From Streptomyces sp. HB132 (GTDB lineage: Bacteria; Actinomycetota; Actinomycetes; Streptomycetales; Streptomycetaceae), in NCBI RefSeq assembly GCF_016909575.1, contig NZ_JAFBGA010000003.1, positions 434,001-498,000 on the forward strand: DNA of 64,000 nucleotides, read 5' to 3'. A model generated the notes under the pieces. It was not told the origin of the DNA. It ran no database searches and saw nothing but the letters and a program-made list of their open reading frames with translations. Each line of letters starts with the position of its first letter. Position 1 is the stretch's first letter. The position numbers and the translations under genes were made by a program. This document shows, one piece after another, positions 17,361 through 25,636 of this stretch.

Positions 17361-19079
17361 TCAGCTGCGCCAGACGTCGGCGGTCAGCGCGACCTTCCCG
17401 GAGGACGGGACGGTGGCGGTGCGGTTGGCGCCGCTCTCCCAGGTGACGTTTCCGCTCGCGTCCTTGCGGAGGTACTTGTACTCGAAGGAGGTCCCGGCGG
17501 GCAGGGTGACGTCGAGCTTCCACACGGGGTAGGCGGCCGGGTCGAGCTTCAGCGCACTGCCCGGGGCCCAGCTGCCGAGGGCGGCCTGGCTGCCGGTGAC
17601 GTAGATGTTCTGGCCGGTCTGGGTGGTGGCGTTGACGCCGAAGGAGGCTCCGGACTGACCGGTGCCGGGCGTCGTGCCGCCGCCCGTGCAGGTGCGGGCG
17701 CCGACGTGCAGGGCGACGGCGGTGTTCGCTCCGAGCGTGGCGGTGAACTGCCCGGAGCCGTTGACGGTGACGCCCTTGCCGGACTGGACGTCGCAGTAGT
17801 CACCGGCGGGCAGCGCGGTCTGGAACGTCCGGGTCAGCGACGAGCCCTCGTGATTGATGGCGACGTACGCCTTGGAGCCCCGGCCGAAGGCGATCTGGTC
17901 GCCGCCGTTGTCCCACCAGTTCGAGACGGCCTGGCCGCGGGCGGCGTTGCGGAAGCCGACCATGGAGGAGATCTCGCGCCAGGCGTGCTGGCACTTCCAG
18001 CCGTCGCTGTAGCAGGCGTTCACCTGGCCGCCGTTGGGCGGACCGGCGTCCTTGTCGGTCCACTCGTAGCCGGAGTGGACGTCCGGGGAGCCGTAGGGGT
18101 AGGCCAGCATGAAGACGCTCGCCAGGGTGTAGTTGGCGCCGTCCTTGTAGTTCAGGGTGTCGCCGCCGCGCTCGGTGTCGTGGTTGTCGACGAAGACGGC
18201 CGACCTGCCCGACTCCATGAAGCCCCAGCCCTCGCCGAAGTTCTTGAGGTAGGCGAGGTTCTCGTCGTTGAAGACCTGCTTGAGACCGCGGCCGTAGCGG
18301 AACTCCTGGACGTCGCCGCTGCCGAGGTACTCCGAGGGGGAGACGGCCTCTCCGGCCCCGTAGATCGCCTCGTGCTTCCAGTACACGCCGGGGTTGCTGA
18401 GGCGGGACTTGATGTTCGCGAGGTCTGCGGCCGGCATGTGCTTGGCCGCGTCGATGCGGAAGCCGTCGACACCGAGGGACAGCAGGTCGTTGAGGTAGCC
18501 GGCGATCTTGCCGCGGACGTAGTCCTCGCCGGTGTCCAGGTCGGCGAGGCCGACCAGTTCGCAGTTCTGGACGTTGGCCCGGTCGCCGTAGTTGCTGATC
18601 TGCGACTGGCAGTCGTTCATGTCGTTGACCGAATAGGTCCCCGGGTAGTTGTACTTGGTGTACGAGGAGCCGCCGGTGCCGGTGCCTGATCCGGCCGACA
18701 TGTGGTTGATGACGGAGTCGGCTATGACCTTGACGCCCGCGGCGTGACACGTGCTCACCATGTTCGCGAAGGCCGTGCGGTCGCCGAGACGGCCGGCGAT
18801 CTTGTAGCTGACGGGCTGGTACGAGGTCCACCACTGGCCGCCCTGGATGTGTTCCTGGGGCGGCGAGACCTGGACGTAGCCGTAACCGGCAGGCCCGAGG
18901 CTGTCGGTGCATGCCTTGGCGACCGAGGCGAACTTCCACTCGAACATCACCGCGGTGACGTCCTTCTCGCCGGGCGGCGCGGCCTGGGCCGTGCCGGCGG
19001 CGCCGAGCCCGGCGGGGATGGCGAGCACGGCGGCGCCCATGGTGAGGGCGAGCGCGGCGTGCAAGGGCCTGCGTGCCAT
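17361..19079 (-). CDS. secreted alpha-amylase with C-terminal CBM20
   Basis: GH13 alpha-amylase of 572 residues that cuts internal alpha-1,4 bonds of starch outside the cell. The signal peptide is about 1-33 (AGTAQA). Catalytic residues are Asp210 in [10 protein letters not shown], Glu237 in YWKHEAIYG, and Asp301 in [16 protein letters not shown] near 124 is the conserved calcium/active-site strand. A C-terminal starch-binding module of the CBM20 type follows a Thr/Gly linker, from about residue 475 ([25 protein letters not shown]). ATG 19079 has GGAGGAA seven bases upstream. The promoter region carries CTTGC/GCAAG repeats, pointing to LacI-family MalR control. Confidence 0.96.
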   Translation of the reverse strand: MARRPLHAALALTMGAAVLAIPAGLGAAGTAQAAPPGEKDVTAVMFEWKFASVAKACTDSLGPAGYGYVQVSPPQEHIQGGQWWTSYQPVSYKIAGRLGDRTAFANMVSTCHAAGVKVIADSVINHMSAGSGTGTGGSSYTKYNYPGTYSVNDMNDCQSQISNYGDRANVQNCELVGLADLDTGEDYVRGKIAGYLNDLLSLGVDGFRIDAAKHMPAADLANIKSRLSNPGVYWKHEAIYGAGEAVSPSEYLGSGDVQEFRYGRGLKQVFNDENLAYLKNFGEGWGFMESGRSAVFVDNHDTERGGDTLNYKDGANYTLASVFMLAYPYGSPDVHSGYEWTDKDAGPPNGGQVNACYSDGWKCQHAWREISSMVGFRNAARGQAVSNWWDNGGDQIAFGRGSKAYVAINHEGSSLTRTFQTALPAGDYCDVQSGKGVTVNGSGQFTATLGANTAVALHVGARTCTGGGTTPGTGQSGASFGVNATTQTGQNIYVTGSQAALGSWAPGSALKLDPAAYPVWKLDVTLPAGTSFEYKYLRKDASGNVTWESGANRTATVPSSGKVALTADVWRS

Positions 19080-19148
19080 GACGTTCCTCCTGCGGTGGGG
19101 GAAGTGCGGGGGTGGCGGAGCAGCCTCCATGGCAACGCGCCGTGCCCT

Positions 19149-19186
19149 CAAGGCTTGTGAAGGTTCTTGCAGCAAGGATGCAAAAC
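19149..19186. promoter_or_regulatory. LacI/MalR-type operator cluster in the amylase promoter
   Basis: CAAGGCTTG (19149-19157) and CTTGCAGCAAG (19166-19176) are perfect short dyads, and ATGCAAAA follows at 19179. They share the CTTGC/GCAAG half sites found around malE and malR in this window. Streptomyces amylase promoters are known to carry such repeats. Confidence 0.6.
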
Positions 19187-19289
19187 CCTGTGTGCGGCAG
19201 ACCGTACGAGTCCGACCTGCCCTGGTCAACCCCTCGGACATCACGCGATCACGTCCCGCTCACTTCCTCGAAATCCTGGAGATTTCTTC

Positions 19290-19316
19290 CTGCAAGGTCT
19301 TACGCAAAATATTGCG
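19290..19316. promoter_or_regulatory. second CTTGC/GCAAG-like operator region
   Basis: CTGCAAG at 19290-19296 and the perfect dyad CGCAA-AATA-TTGCG at 19303-19316. It lies more than 200 bases upstream of the amylase start, so it could act by looping with the nearer site or belong to another transcript. Confidence 0.45.
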
Positions 19317-19822
19317 GTGCTGTTAAGTTCATCCCGACTCCGGCCCGGCCGGCCGGGGGTCCGGTCCGCCGGATCCCACGCGCCCGTCCGGCCGGGCCGG
19401 TCACGCCACGGAGAGGCCCGGACGTCGCTTCCCCGCCGGCCCATCCCGGGCCGACTTCCGGGCCTCTCCCGCGCGTGACGCCCATGACGACGGGGACCTC
19501 CCGCGCGGGTTTCCCCAACTCGCGGCGTGGAGTGGCGATTGAATCGGCCGCGTCCCTTCGAGCCGTGCAGGACCGACCCGGGACGCGCCACCGGTGCGGG
19601 CCTGACCGGGCACGAGGCCGTGTTGCTGAAGGAAGCCGGTGAGCCGGGTGCACCCCGCACTTCGGCGTCGAGCAGCGTCGTTCCCCGCCCGGGCCACGCC
19701 TCCCGCCTGCGACGGTGCAGCCGCGTGGCGTCCATCTCGCTGCGTAGACTTCGGCTCGTAGGCCCGTCCGTGATCGCTACGCGCACTCTGACGGTTTCCC
19801 GTTCGACCCGAAGGACCGAGCC
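19317..19822. other. long gap with no supported gene
   Basis: About 500 bases between the amylase operators and the next gene. Open frames exist on both strands, but none shows a recognisable domain, a good ribosome binding site or a likely composition. No RNA gene is seen. Confidence 0.5.
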
Positions 19823-20146
19823 GTGTCCGACCGACCTGAGATCGTCTGCATCTGCGGCTCCACCCGGTTCGTGGACGAGATGAGCGCGGCGAACCGTGAT
19901 CTGACCTTCACGGGTGTCATCGTCGTCGCGCCAGGCGTCTTCCCGCGCGCCGGGGATCACGAGGCGGACGAGGCGATCACCGTCGAGCAGAAGACCGCTC
20001 TGGGCGCCCTCCACCTGCGCAAGATCGACCTGGCCGACCGGGTTCTGGTCGTCAACCCAGGTGGGTATGTCGGCGAGTCCACCAGCAGGGAGATCGCATA
20101 CGCCCGCGCCACCGGCAAGCCGGTCTCGTTCACTGATCCCTTCTGA
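19823..20146 (+). CDS. small nucleoside 2-deoxyribosyltransferase-like protein
   Basis: 107 residues with a compact Rossmann-like fold. It shows EIVCICGSTRF, where GSTRF fits a phosphate/ribose-binding turn, LADRVLVVNPGGYVGEST and SREIAYARATGKPV. The last two match the binding loop and the Glu-bearing helix of the nucleoside 2-deoxyribosyltransferase/TIR-like group. Single-domain proteins of this kind occur in phages and actinomycetes and have no settled substrate. GTG 19823 is the start that begins just before the first strand. It stands alone between two intergenic regions. Confidence 0.75.
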   Translation: MSDRPEIVCICGSTRFVDEMSAANRDLTFTGVIVVAPGVFPRAGDHEADEAITVEQKTALGALHLRKIDLADRVLVVNPGGYVGESTSREIAYARATGKPVSFTDPF

Positions 20147-20297
20147 CCGGTGGACGCCTCGTGGCGCGCGCGGGCGACGAGTATCCGGGGCGCCGTGGCG
20201 GGCGGCACCCGCCGGGGCTGAGTCAGGCATCGCCGCAGTCTTCCGGGCGTTCACGCGTGCAACAACGCTGCGGGTCGATACACCTAGACTCACCCCC

Positions 20298-21221
20298 ATG
20301 TGGCCAGGACAGCAGTCGCCCTCCGGACAGCCGGACCCGCGGGACGGATACCCCCGTCCGGATTCCACCCAGCCTGCCCCGGGCCTGCACTACGCACCCA
20401 CGGTCGGCATGGGCGCGCCGGAGCCGCCCCGTCGCCGCCGGAACCGGACCACCGTCGTCGCCGTGGCCGCTGCCACGGCCGTCGTCGTGGCGTGCGGGGT
20501 GACCGGCTTCCTGGTACTCCGTGGCAACGGGCAGGACACGACCGACGGGAAGCCTCGGGCGACGGACTCGGCGGGCACCGGGGACACGAACCGGCGTTCG
20601 GCCGGGGGCGGTTCCGGTCCTCTCGTCGCCGGCTGGAACACGGTGGTCAATCCCAAGCGCGGGATCACCTTCGACGTACCGGGCACCTGGGCGCGCCAGT
20701 CCGCGGACTGGGTCAGCTACGTCGCCGAGGACAGCGACCCCGAGGAGAAGCCGCTGGTCGCGATGATGGCCCCGGCGGTCCTCAAGGAGAAGTGGTGCAC
20801 GTCGGACGACGACAAGGACGGCGCCGAGGACGACACCCCGCTCGCGTCGACGGGCACCACCGGGGAAAAGGGTGCGAAGAGCGCGGCCGAGGCTGCCGAG
20901 AACACGGCGAAGAAGTGGGTCTACGGCGGCTACACCCAGCCCGACAGCACTCATCTCGAGATCGGTGAGGCCGAGTCGTACCGGACGAAGTCGGGTGTCG
21001 AGGGCAGCCTCGTGACCGTCACGTCCTCCGGAACACCGGCGAAGGGCAAGTGCGGCACCGACGGCAAGGCGGTGACGTTCGCCTTCAAGAACGCGGAGGG
21101 CAAGTTCGTGTCGTGGACGTACGTCGGGGCACACGGGGTGTCCGACGAGGTGTCAGACGCCACGATCCGCGAGATCCTCAGTACGGTACGGCTCTTCCAG
21201 GAGGGCGACGGGCAGGGCTGA
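20298..21221 (+). CDS. membrane-anchored DUF8017-like protein
   Basis: Protein of 307 residues. It has a Pro/Gly-rich cytoplasmic N-terminus, one membrane segment at about 51-74 (TTVVAVAAATAVVVACGV) and an extracytoplasmic domain from about 110. That domain contains GWNTVVNPKRGITFDVP and two Cys (about 167 and 255) that could pair. This architecture is common in Streptomyces and I would place it in the DUF8017 group; the function is unknown. The ATG follows TAGACT (20285-20290) by only seven bases, so the message may be leaderless or nearly so. Confidence 0.75.
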   Translation: MWPGQQSPSGQPDPRDGYPRPDSTQPAPGLHYAPTVGMGAPEPPRRRRNRTTVVAVAAATAVVVACGVTGFLVLRGNGQDTTDGKPRATDSAGTGDTNRRSAGGGSGPLVAGWNTVVNPKRGITFDVPGTWARQSADWVSYVAEDSDPEEKPLVAMMAPAVLKEKWCTSDDDKDGAEDDTPLASTGTTGEKGAKSAAEAAENTAKKWVYGGYTQPDSTHLEIGEAESYRTKSGVEGSLVTVTSSGTPAKGKCGTDGKAVTFAFKNAEGKFVSWTYVGAHGVSDEVSDATIREILSTVRLFQEGDGQG

Positions 21222-21383
21222 GGGGGCCGCATACGGCTCCGCCCGGCCACCGGTCTCCGGAGGGCTCCTCGTTCGTGCTGACGGGCATGCCGGGATGAAC
21301 TTCGCGGCCGACCCGCGCGGACTTCCCGGGCCGCCGTCCGCCCTCTCCTGTGCGCGGCGGGCCTCTCCACCCTGCCGCCGGTG

Positions 21384-21542
21384 TCAGTAGGTGTGTCCGG
21401 GCCGGTGCGGGTCCTCCCAGCGTGCGGGTCCGGAGAGGCCGAGCAGCCGTACGCAGTTGTCGTTTGCCGCGAAGACGTCAGTGGTTTTGCCACGGTGAGT
21501 GTCGGCGAATGGAGCGCCGGTGATTCGGCTGTGTTTTCGCAT
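21384..21542 (-). pseudogene. C-terminal remnant of a larger gene
   Basis: A 52-residue frame ending TTDVFAANDNCVRLLGLSGP followed by about 15 residues. The segment VFAANDNCVRLLGL looks like the last helix of an amidohydrolase-type enzyme (weak resemblance). No N-terminal domain precedes it, as the permease gene starts its own frame there. It spans the left copy of the 21-bp direct repeat, whose right copy at 25529 also encodes CVRLLG on the minus strand. I read it as a gene end left behind by insertion or rearrangement. Confidence 0.4.
21437..21457 (+). repeat. 21-bp direct repeat, left copy
   Basis: Identical to 25529-25549; begins GGCCGAGCAGCCGTACGC. The two copies bracket the permease and arsenic genes, about 4.1 kb apart. 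Confidence 0.75.
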
Positions 21543-21549
21543 AGCGAGT

Positions 21550-22818
21550 TCAGTTGCGGTGGGTGACTTTGTGTATGCCGTAGATGGCGGCGCCGAGGGC
21601 GAGAACCCCGGCACCGGAAGTGACTGACGCCGGTGGGAGGGCGAAGGCGAGCGCCACACATCCGAGGGTGCCGACGATGGGTACTGCCCGGGGAGGGCGG
21701 CCTTCGGCACGGGTGAGGGTGAAGGCGGCGGCGTTGGCGACGGCGTAGTAGGCCAACACGCCGAAGGAGGAAAATCCGATGGCCCCGCGTAGGTCAACGG
21801 TCGCGGCGAGTACGGCGACGAGGGTTCCGACGACGAGTTCAGCGCGGTGTGGGATCTGGAATCGCGGGTGGACGGCGGCCAGGGCGTGGGGGAAGTGGCG
21901 GTCGCGGGCCATCGCGAGGATGGTGCGCGAAACGCCGAGGATCAGTGCCAGCAGGGAACCCAGGGCGGCGACGGCGGACCCGACGCGCACCACCGGGGCC
22001 ATGGCCGGGGCTCCGGCGGCGCGGACCGCGTCGGCCAGCGGCGCGGTGGCGTCGGCCAGCCGCACCGGACCGAGCACGGCCAGGACGATGACGGCGACGG
22101 CCGCATACACCACGAGGGTGAGGCCGAGCGCGATCGGGATCGCGCGGGGAATGGTGCGTGCGGGGTCTCGGACTTCTTCGCCGAGGGTGGCGATGCGCGC
22201 GTATCCGGCGAAGGCGAAGAACAGCAGCCCGGCGGCCTGGAGCACCCCGCTGAAGGTGGTGTCCGTGCCGAGGTGCAGCCGCGCGGAGTCGGCAGTGCCA
22301 CCCGTCAGGCAGACGGTGACCACGGCGGCGAGTACCGCGAGCACGATGGCGACGACGGCCCGGGTCAGCCAGGCCGACTTCTGCACTCCGGCGTAGTTCA
22401 CCGCGGTCAGTACCACCACGGCGGAGACGGCCACCGCGTGCTCCTGCCCTGGCCACACGTATGAGCCGACGGTCAGGGCCATGGCCGCGCAGGATGCGGT
22501 TTTGCCGACCACGAATGCCCACCCGGCCAGGTAGCCCCAGAAGTCTCCGAGGCGCTCGCGGCCGTAGACGTAGGCGCCGCCGGATCGGGGGTAGCGGGCG
22601 GCCAGGCGTGCTGAGGAAGTGGCGTTGCAGTAGGCCACCGCGGCGGCGAGCGCGAGGCTGAGCAGCAGTCCTGACCCGGCAGCGTCGGCGGCCGGGGTGA
22701 GTGCGGCGAAGATACCCGCGCCGATCATCGAACCGAGGCCGATCAGGACGGCGTCGGAGACTCCCAGACGCCTGCTCAACTCGGGGCCACTGGCCGGGGC
22801 GGCTGGCGTGTTCAACAC
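21550..22818 (-). CDS. APC-family amino acid permease
   Basis: About 12 hydrophobic segments in 422 residues. The first (VLIGLGSMIGAGIFAAL) is the APC signature with the substrate-binding GAGIF turn. ARYPRSGGAYVYGRE near 75 and FFAFAGYARIATLGEEV near 200 are further family hallmarks. It should import or exchange an amino acid or related amine across the membrane. The start is TTG 22818, with GGGAG seven bases upstream; no ATG is better placed. It is the downstream-most gene on this strand of the block holding arsC, but a 180-base gap separates it from arsC, so co-transcription is uncertain. Confidence 0.9.
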   Translation of the reverse strand: MLNTPAAPASGPELSRRLGVSDAVLIGLGSMIGAGIFAALTPAADAAGSGLLLSLALAAAVAYCNATSSARLAARYPRSGGAYVYGRERLGDFWGYLAGWAFVVGKTASCAAMALTVGSYVWPGQEHAVAVSAVVVLTAVNYAGVQKSAWLTRAVVAIVLAVLAAVVTVCLTGGTADSARLHLGTDTTFSGVLQAAGLLFFAFAGYARIATLGEEVRDPARTIPRAIPIALGLTLVVYAAVAVIVLAVLGPVRLADATAPLADAVRAAGAPAMAPVVRVGSAVAALGSLLALILGVSRTILAMARDRHFPHALAAVHPRFQIPHRAELVVGTLVAVLAATVDLRGAIGFSSFGVLAYYAVANAAAFTLTRAEGRPPRAVPIVGTLGCVALAFALPPASVTSGAGVLALGAAIYGIHKVTHRN

Positions 22819-23001
22819 TCACTCCCTTGAGCGGAGCCCAAGGGGCCCGCTGTTGTTCCGATGACCGGCGCCGGCGCACCGTATCGGACCGGGGTGTCCT
22901 GCGGGGGGTGTCGCTGTTCGGGCCGAAGGATGCGCGGGGGTGAAGGGCGGACGCGACCGGCGCTGAGCCGGGGAACGACAGCCGTTCCGGGGAGGGCTGC
23001 C

Positions 23002-23409
23002 TCAGTGGGGTTGGAGCTCGGCGAGCAGGTGGCGGGTGTGCTGTTCGATCGCGTCGCGAATCGAGCGGATCGCGGCCAGACCCTGCCCGGCCGGGTCCTC
23101 CAGCTTCCAGTCGAGGTACGTCTTGCCGGGGAAGACGGGGCAGGTGTCGCCGCAGCCCATGGTGATCACCACGTCGGACGCCTGAACGGCTTCCACGGTC
23201 AACACCTTCGGAGTCTCGGTGGACATGTCGATGCCGACCTCCGCCATCGCCTGGACGGCGGCGGGGTTCACTGCGTCGGCTGGTGCTGACCCGGCGGAGC
23301 GGACCTCGACCTGGCCCTTGGAGAGGTGGGTGAGGAAGGCGGCGGCCATCTGGGAACGGCCTGCGTTGTGGACACACACGAACAGCACGGACGGCTTGGT
23401 CTCAGACAC
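23002..23409 (-). CDS. arsC: arsenate reductase, thioredoxin-type ArsC
   Basis: Low-molecular-weight phosphatase-fold arsenate reductase of 135 residues. It reduces arsenate to arsenite in the cytoplasm. The P-loop is CVHNAGRS with nucleophile Cys12. Cys86 and Cys90 in MGCGDTCPVFPG provide the disulfide cascade. Asp100 lies in TYLDWKLEDP. GTG 23409 overlaps the end of the arsenite transporter gene by eight bases, so the two are co-translated. The product, arsenite, is the substrate of that transporter. Confidence 0.95.
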   Translation of the reverse strand: MSETKPSVLFVCVHNAGRSQMAAAFLTHLSKGQVEVRSAGSAPADAVNPAAVQAMAEVGIDMSTETPKVLTVEAVQASDVVITMGCGDTCPVFPGKTYLDWKLEDPAGQGLAAIRSIRDAIEQHTRHLLAELQPH

Positions 23410-24526
23410 GGGCGGAACCTTCCGGGGCGACGGCGGGTACGGCCGCCGGGGTTGGCTGGGGGAAGAAGCGGCGGGCGGCCAGGGCGACGTAGACGAGGCC
23501 GATCAGGACGGGAACCTCGATGAGGGGACCGACGACCCCGGCGAGGGCCTGGCCGGAGTTGGCGCCGAAGGTGGCGATGGCGACCGCGATGGCCAGCTCG
23601 AAGTTGTTGCCCGCCGCGGTGAACGCCAGCGTCGTGGCCTTCGGGTAGTCCAGTCCGACCACGCGCCCGACTGCCATGGACCCGGCCCACATGAGGGCGA
23701 AGTACACCAGCAGCGGCAGGGCGATCCGTACGACGTCAAGCGGCTTCGAGGTGATGGCCTCGCCTTGGAGTGCGAACAGCACGACGATCGTGAACAGCAG
23801 CCCGTAGAGGGCGAACGGCCCGATGCGGGGGATCAGTTGCGACTCGTACCAGATGCGGCCCTTGGCCTTCTCGCCGAGGCGGCGGGTGAGGAAACCGGCC
23901 AGCAGCGGGATACCGAGGAAGACCAGCACGCTTCGGGCGATCTCCCAGACGGACACGTCGAGCGCGGTCTGCTCCAGGCCGAGCCAGCCGGGGAGTACGG
24001 AGAGGTAGAACCAGCCGAGCAGACTGAACGCGAGAACCTGGAAGACGGAGTTCAGGGCGACGAGGACGGCGGCGGCTTCGCGGTCGCCGCAGGCGAGGTC
24101 GTTCCAGATGATGACCATGGCGATGCAGCGGGCGAGGCCGACGATGATCAGGCCGGTGCGGTACTCGGGCAGGTCCGGCAGGAAGATCCATGCCAGGGCG
24201 AACATCAGAGCCGGGCCGATGACCCAGTTCAGGACCAGGGACGGGATGAGCAGGCGCCGGTCGCGGGTGACGGTGTCGAGGCGGTCGTAGCGGACCTTGG
24301 CGAGCACCGGGTACATCATCACGAGGAGGCCGAGCGCGATCGGCAGCGAGACGCCGGTGACGGTGACCTTCGCGAGCGCGTGCCCGAGTCCGGGCACGAG
24401 ACGGCCCAGGCCGAGACCGGCGGCCATCGCGGTCAGAATCCACACGGCGAGGAAGCGGTCCAGGAACGACAGCCGCCCGGCGACCCGTCCCGCGGGCGCC
24501 GCCGTAGTGGTCGCTTCGGCGCTCAC
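23402..24526 (-). CDS. acr3: ACR3-family arsenite efflux permease
   Basis: Ten-helix membrane transporter of 374 residues that expels arsenite. Diagnostic segments are LIIVGLARCIAMVIIWNDLACGD, with the conserved Cys of ACR3, and FTAAGNNFELAIAVAIATFG. GTG 24526 is the start because it overlaps the arsR stop as GTGA and gives the normal N-terminal length. Starts further upstream would read through arsR. It forms an operon arsR-acr3-arsC with overlaps at both junctions. Confidence 0.95.
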   Translation of the reverse strand: MSAEATTTAAPAGRVAGRLSFLDRFLAVWILTAMAAGLGLGRLVPGLGHALAKVTVTGVSLPIALGLLVMMYPVLAKVRYDRLDTVTRDRRLLIPSLVLNWVIGPALMFALAWIFLPDLPEYRTGLIIVGLARCIAMVIIWNDLACGDREAAAVLVALNSVFQVLAFSLLGWFYLSVLPGWLGLEQTALDVSVWEIARSVLVFLGIPLLAGFLTRRLGEKAKGRIWYESQLIPRIGPFALYGLLFTIVVLFALQGEAITSKPLDVVRIALPLLVYFALMWAGSMAVGRVVGLDYPKATTLAFTAAGNNFELAIAVAIATFGANSGQALAGVVGPLIEVPVLIGLVYVALAARRFFPQPTPAAVPAVAPEGSARV

Positions 24527-24924
24527 GAGGTGGCCCCGCCAGCCGCGGTCTCGGTCAGGGGCTGGCCGGCGGGACGGGTGAGGATCGCGGCGAGGCGGTC
24601 GGTCATCTGCGGCAGCAGCCGGTAGTACACCCACGTCCCACGCCGCTCGGAGTCGATGAGCCCGGCCTGCTTGAGCAGCTTGAGGTGGTGGGAGATCGTC
24701 GGTTGCGACAGGTCGAAGGCCGGGGTGAGGTCGCAGACGCAGACCTCACCGCCCGCACGGGAGGCGATCATCGACAGCAGCCGCAGACGCACGGGGTCAC
24801 CCAGTGCCTTGAACACCTTCGCCAGCGTCTCGGCCTGGCCCTCGTCCAGCGGGGCGGTCAGCAGGGCGGGGCAGCATCCCTCGACGCCGTCCTGGCCAAG
24901 CACCACAAGCTCTTGTTTCGACAT
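24523..24924 (-). CDS. arsR: ArsR-family arsenic-responsive repressor
   Basis: Winged-helix metalloregulator of 133 residues. The metal-binding helix shows GGEVCVCDLT (Cys62, Cys64), the usual As(III) pair, and the recognition helix is DLSQPTISHHLKLLKQAG. An extra vicinal pair, Cys17-Cys18 in EGCCPALL, could supply the third thiolate. It should leave DNA when arsenite binds and release its own operon and probably the divergent arsI. The stop is fused to the acr3 start. The ATG at 24924 is the only reasonable start. Confidence 0.95.
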   Translation of the reverse strand: MSKQELVVLGQDGVEGCCPALLTAPLDEGQAETLAKVFKALGDPVRLRLLSMIASRAGGEVCVCDLTPAFDLSQPTISHHLKLLKQAGLIDSERRGTWVYYRLLPQMTDRLAAILTRPAGQPLTETAAGGATS

Positions 24925-24941
24925 ACTTCTATGTTGACGTT

Positions 24942-24981
24942 TTTCGATCCTAGGCGCAAGCTTGAATCGAAAGGCATCGAT
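24942..24981. promoter_or_regulatory. candidate ArsR operator in the arsR-arsI spacer
   Basis: TTTCGAT (24942-24948) and ATCGAAA (24966-24972) form a perfect inverted pair, followed by the dyad ATCGAT (24976-24981), in an 80-base divergent spacer that is much less GC-rich than its surroundings. ArsR sites are AT-rich dyads of this kind. Confidence 0.55.
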
Positions 24982-25004
24982 ACAACCGATCCGGGGAGAC
25001 CGCC

Positions 25005-25478
25005 ATGTCCCGTGCCCAGCTCGCGCTCAACGTCGCCGACCTCGAAGCGTCGGTCACCTTCTACTCCAAGCTCTTCGGCGTCGAACCCGCCAAGCGCCGC
25101 CCCGGCTACGCCAACTTCGCGATCACCACCCCGCCGCTCAAGCTCGTCCTCGTCGAGGGCGAGCCGGGACAGGAGACCCGCCTGGACCACCTCGGCGTCG
25201 AGGTGGAGAGCACCGGCGAAGTCACTGCCGCCACCACCCGCCTCAAGGACGCCGGGCTCGCGACCTTCGAGGAGAACGACACCTCCTGCTGCTACGCCCT
25301 CCAGGACAAGGTGTGGGTGCACGGCCCCGGCAAGGAGCCGTGGGAGGTCTACGTCGTCAAGGCCGACGCCGACCAACTGGGCAAGAGCGCCGCGCTCGTC
25401 GGTGACGCCTGCTGTGTCGGTCAGCCGGAGGCGGCCGAGGCCCCGTCGGCGGCTGCGGGCTGTGCCTGCGGCAGCTGA
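25005..25478 (+). CDS. arsI: ArsI/CadI-family protein, likely C-As lyase
   Basis: Vicinal-oxygen-chelate fold protein of 157 residues. His62 in RLDHLGVEVES and Glu114 in PWEVYVVKAD fit the metal site, and the vicinal thiols Cys95-Cys96 in DTSCCYALQDKVWVHG are the organoarsenical-binding pair of ArsI. The C-terminal tail adds DACCVGQ and CACGS, more thiols that could bind arsenic. ArsI cleaves methyl or aromatic groups from trivalent organoarsenicals; CadI relatives are only cadmium- or arsenic-induced. GGGGAG precedes the ATG by seven bases. It diverges from arsR. Confidence 0.9.
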   Translation: MSRAQLALNVADLEASVTFYSKLFGVEPAKRRPGYANFAITTPPLKLVLVEGEPGQETRLDHLGVEVESTGEVTAATTRLKDAGLATFEENDTSCCYALQDKVWVHGPGKEPWEVYVVKADADQLGKSAALVGDACCVGQPEAAEAPSAAAGCACGS

Positions 25479-25528
25479 GGCGTTGCGTACGCGGTAGTGG
25501 ACCGCCGGGCATGATCAGGCCCGTCCGG

Positions 25529-25549
25529 GGCCGAGCAGCCGTACGCAGT
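25529..25549 (+). repeat. 21-bp direct repeat, right copy
   Basis: Identical to 21437-21457. On the minus strand it lies within a frame ending HHCVRLLGPGRA, similar to the NCVRLLGL end at the left copy. Confidence 0.75.
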
Positions 25550-25636
25550 GGTGCAGTTCCACAGGACGGCGGGGCCGGTCCCCTCCGCGGGCGGTTACGC
25601 TCTTGCCGGTCAGTGGACGAGCCGGAGGAGCTGAGA

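Noticed and set aside
19241-20368. 375-codon minus-strand frame across the amylase upstream region
   Set aside because: Low-complexity Arg/Gly-rich product, covers the real gene at 19823 on the other strand, no ribosome binding site.
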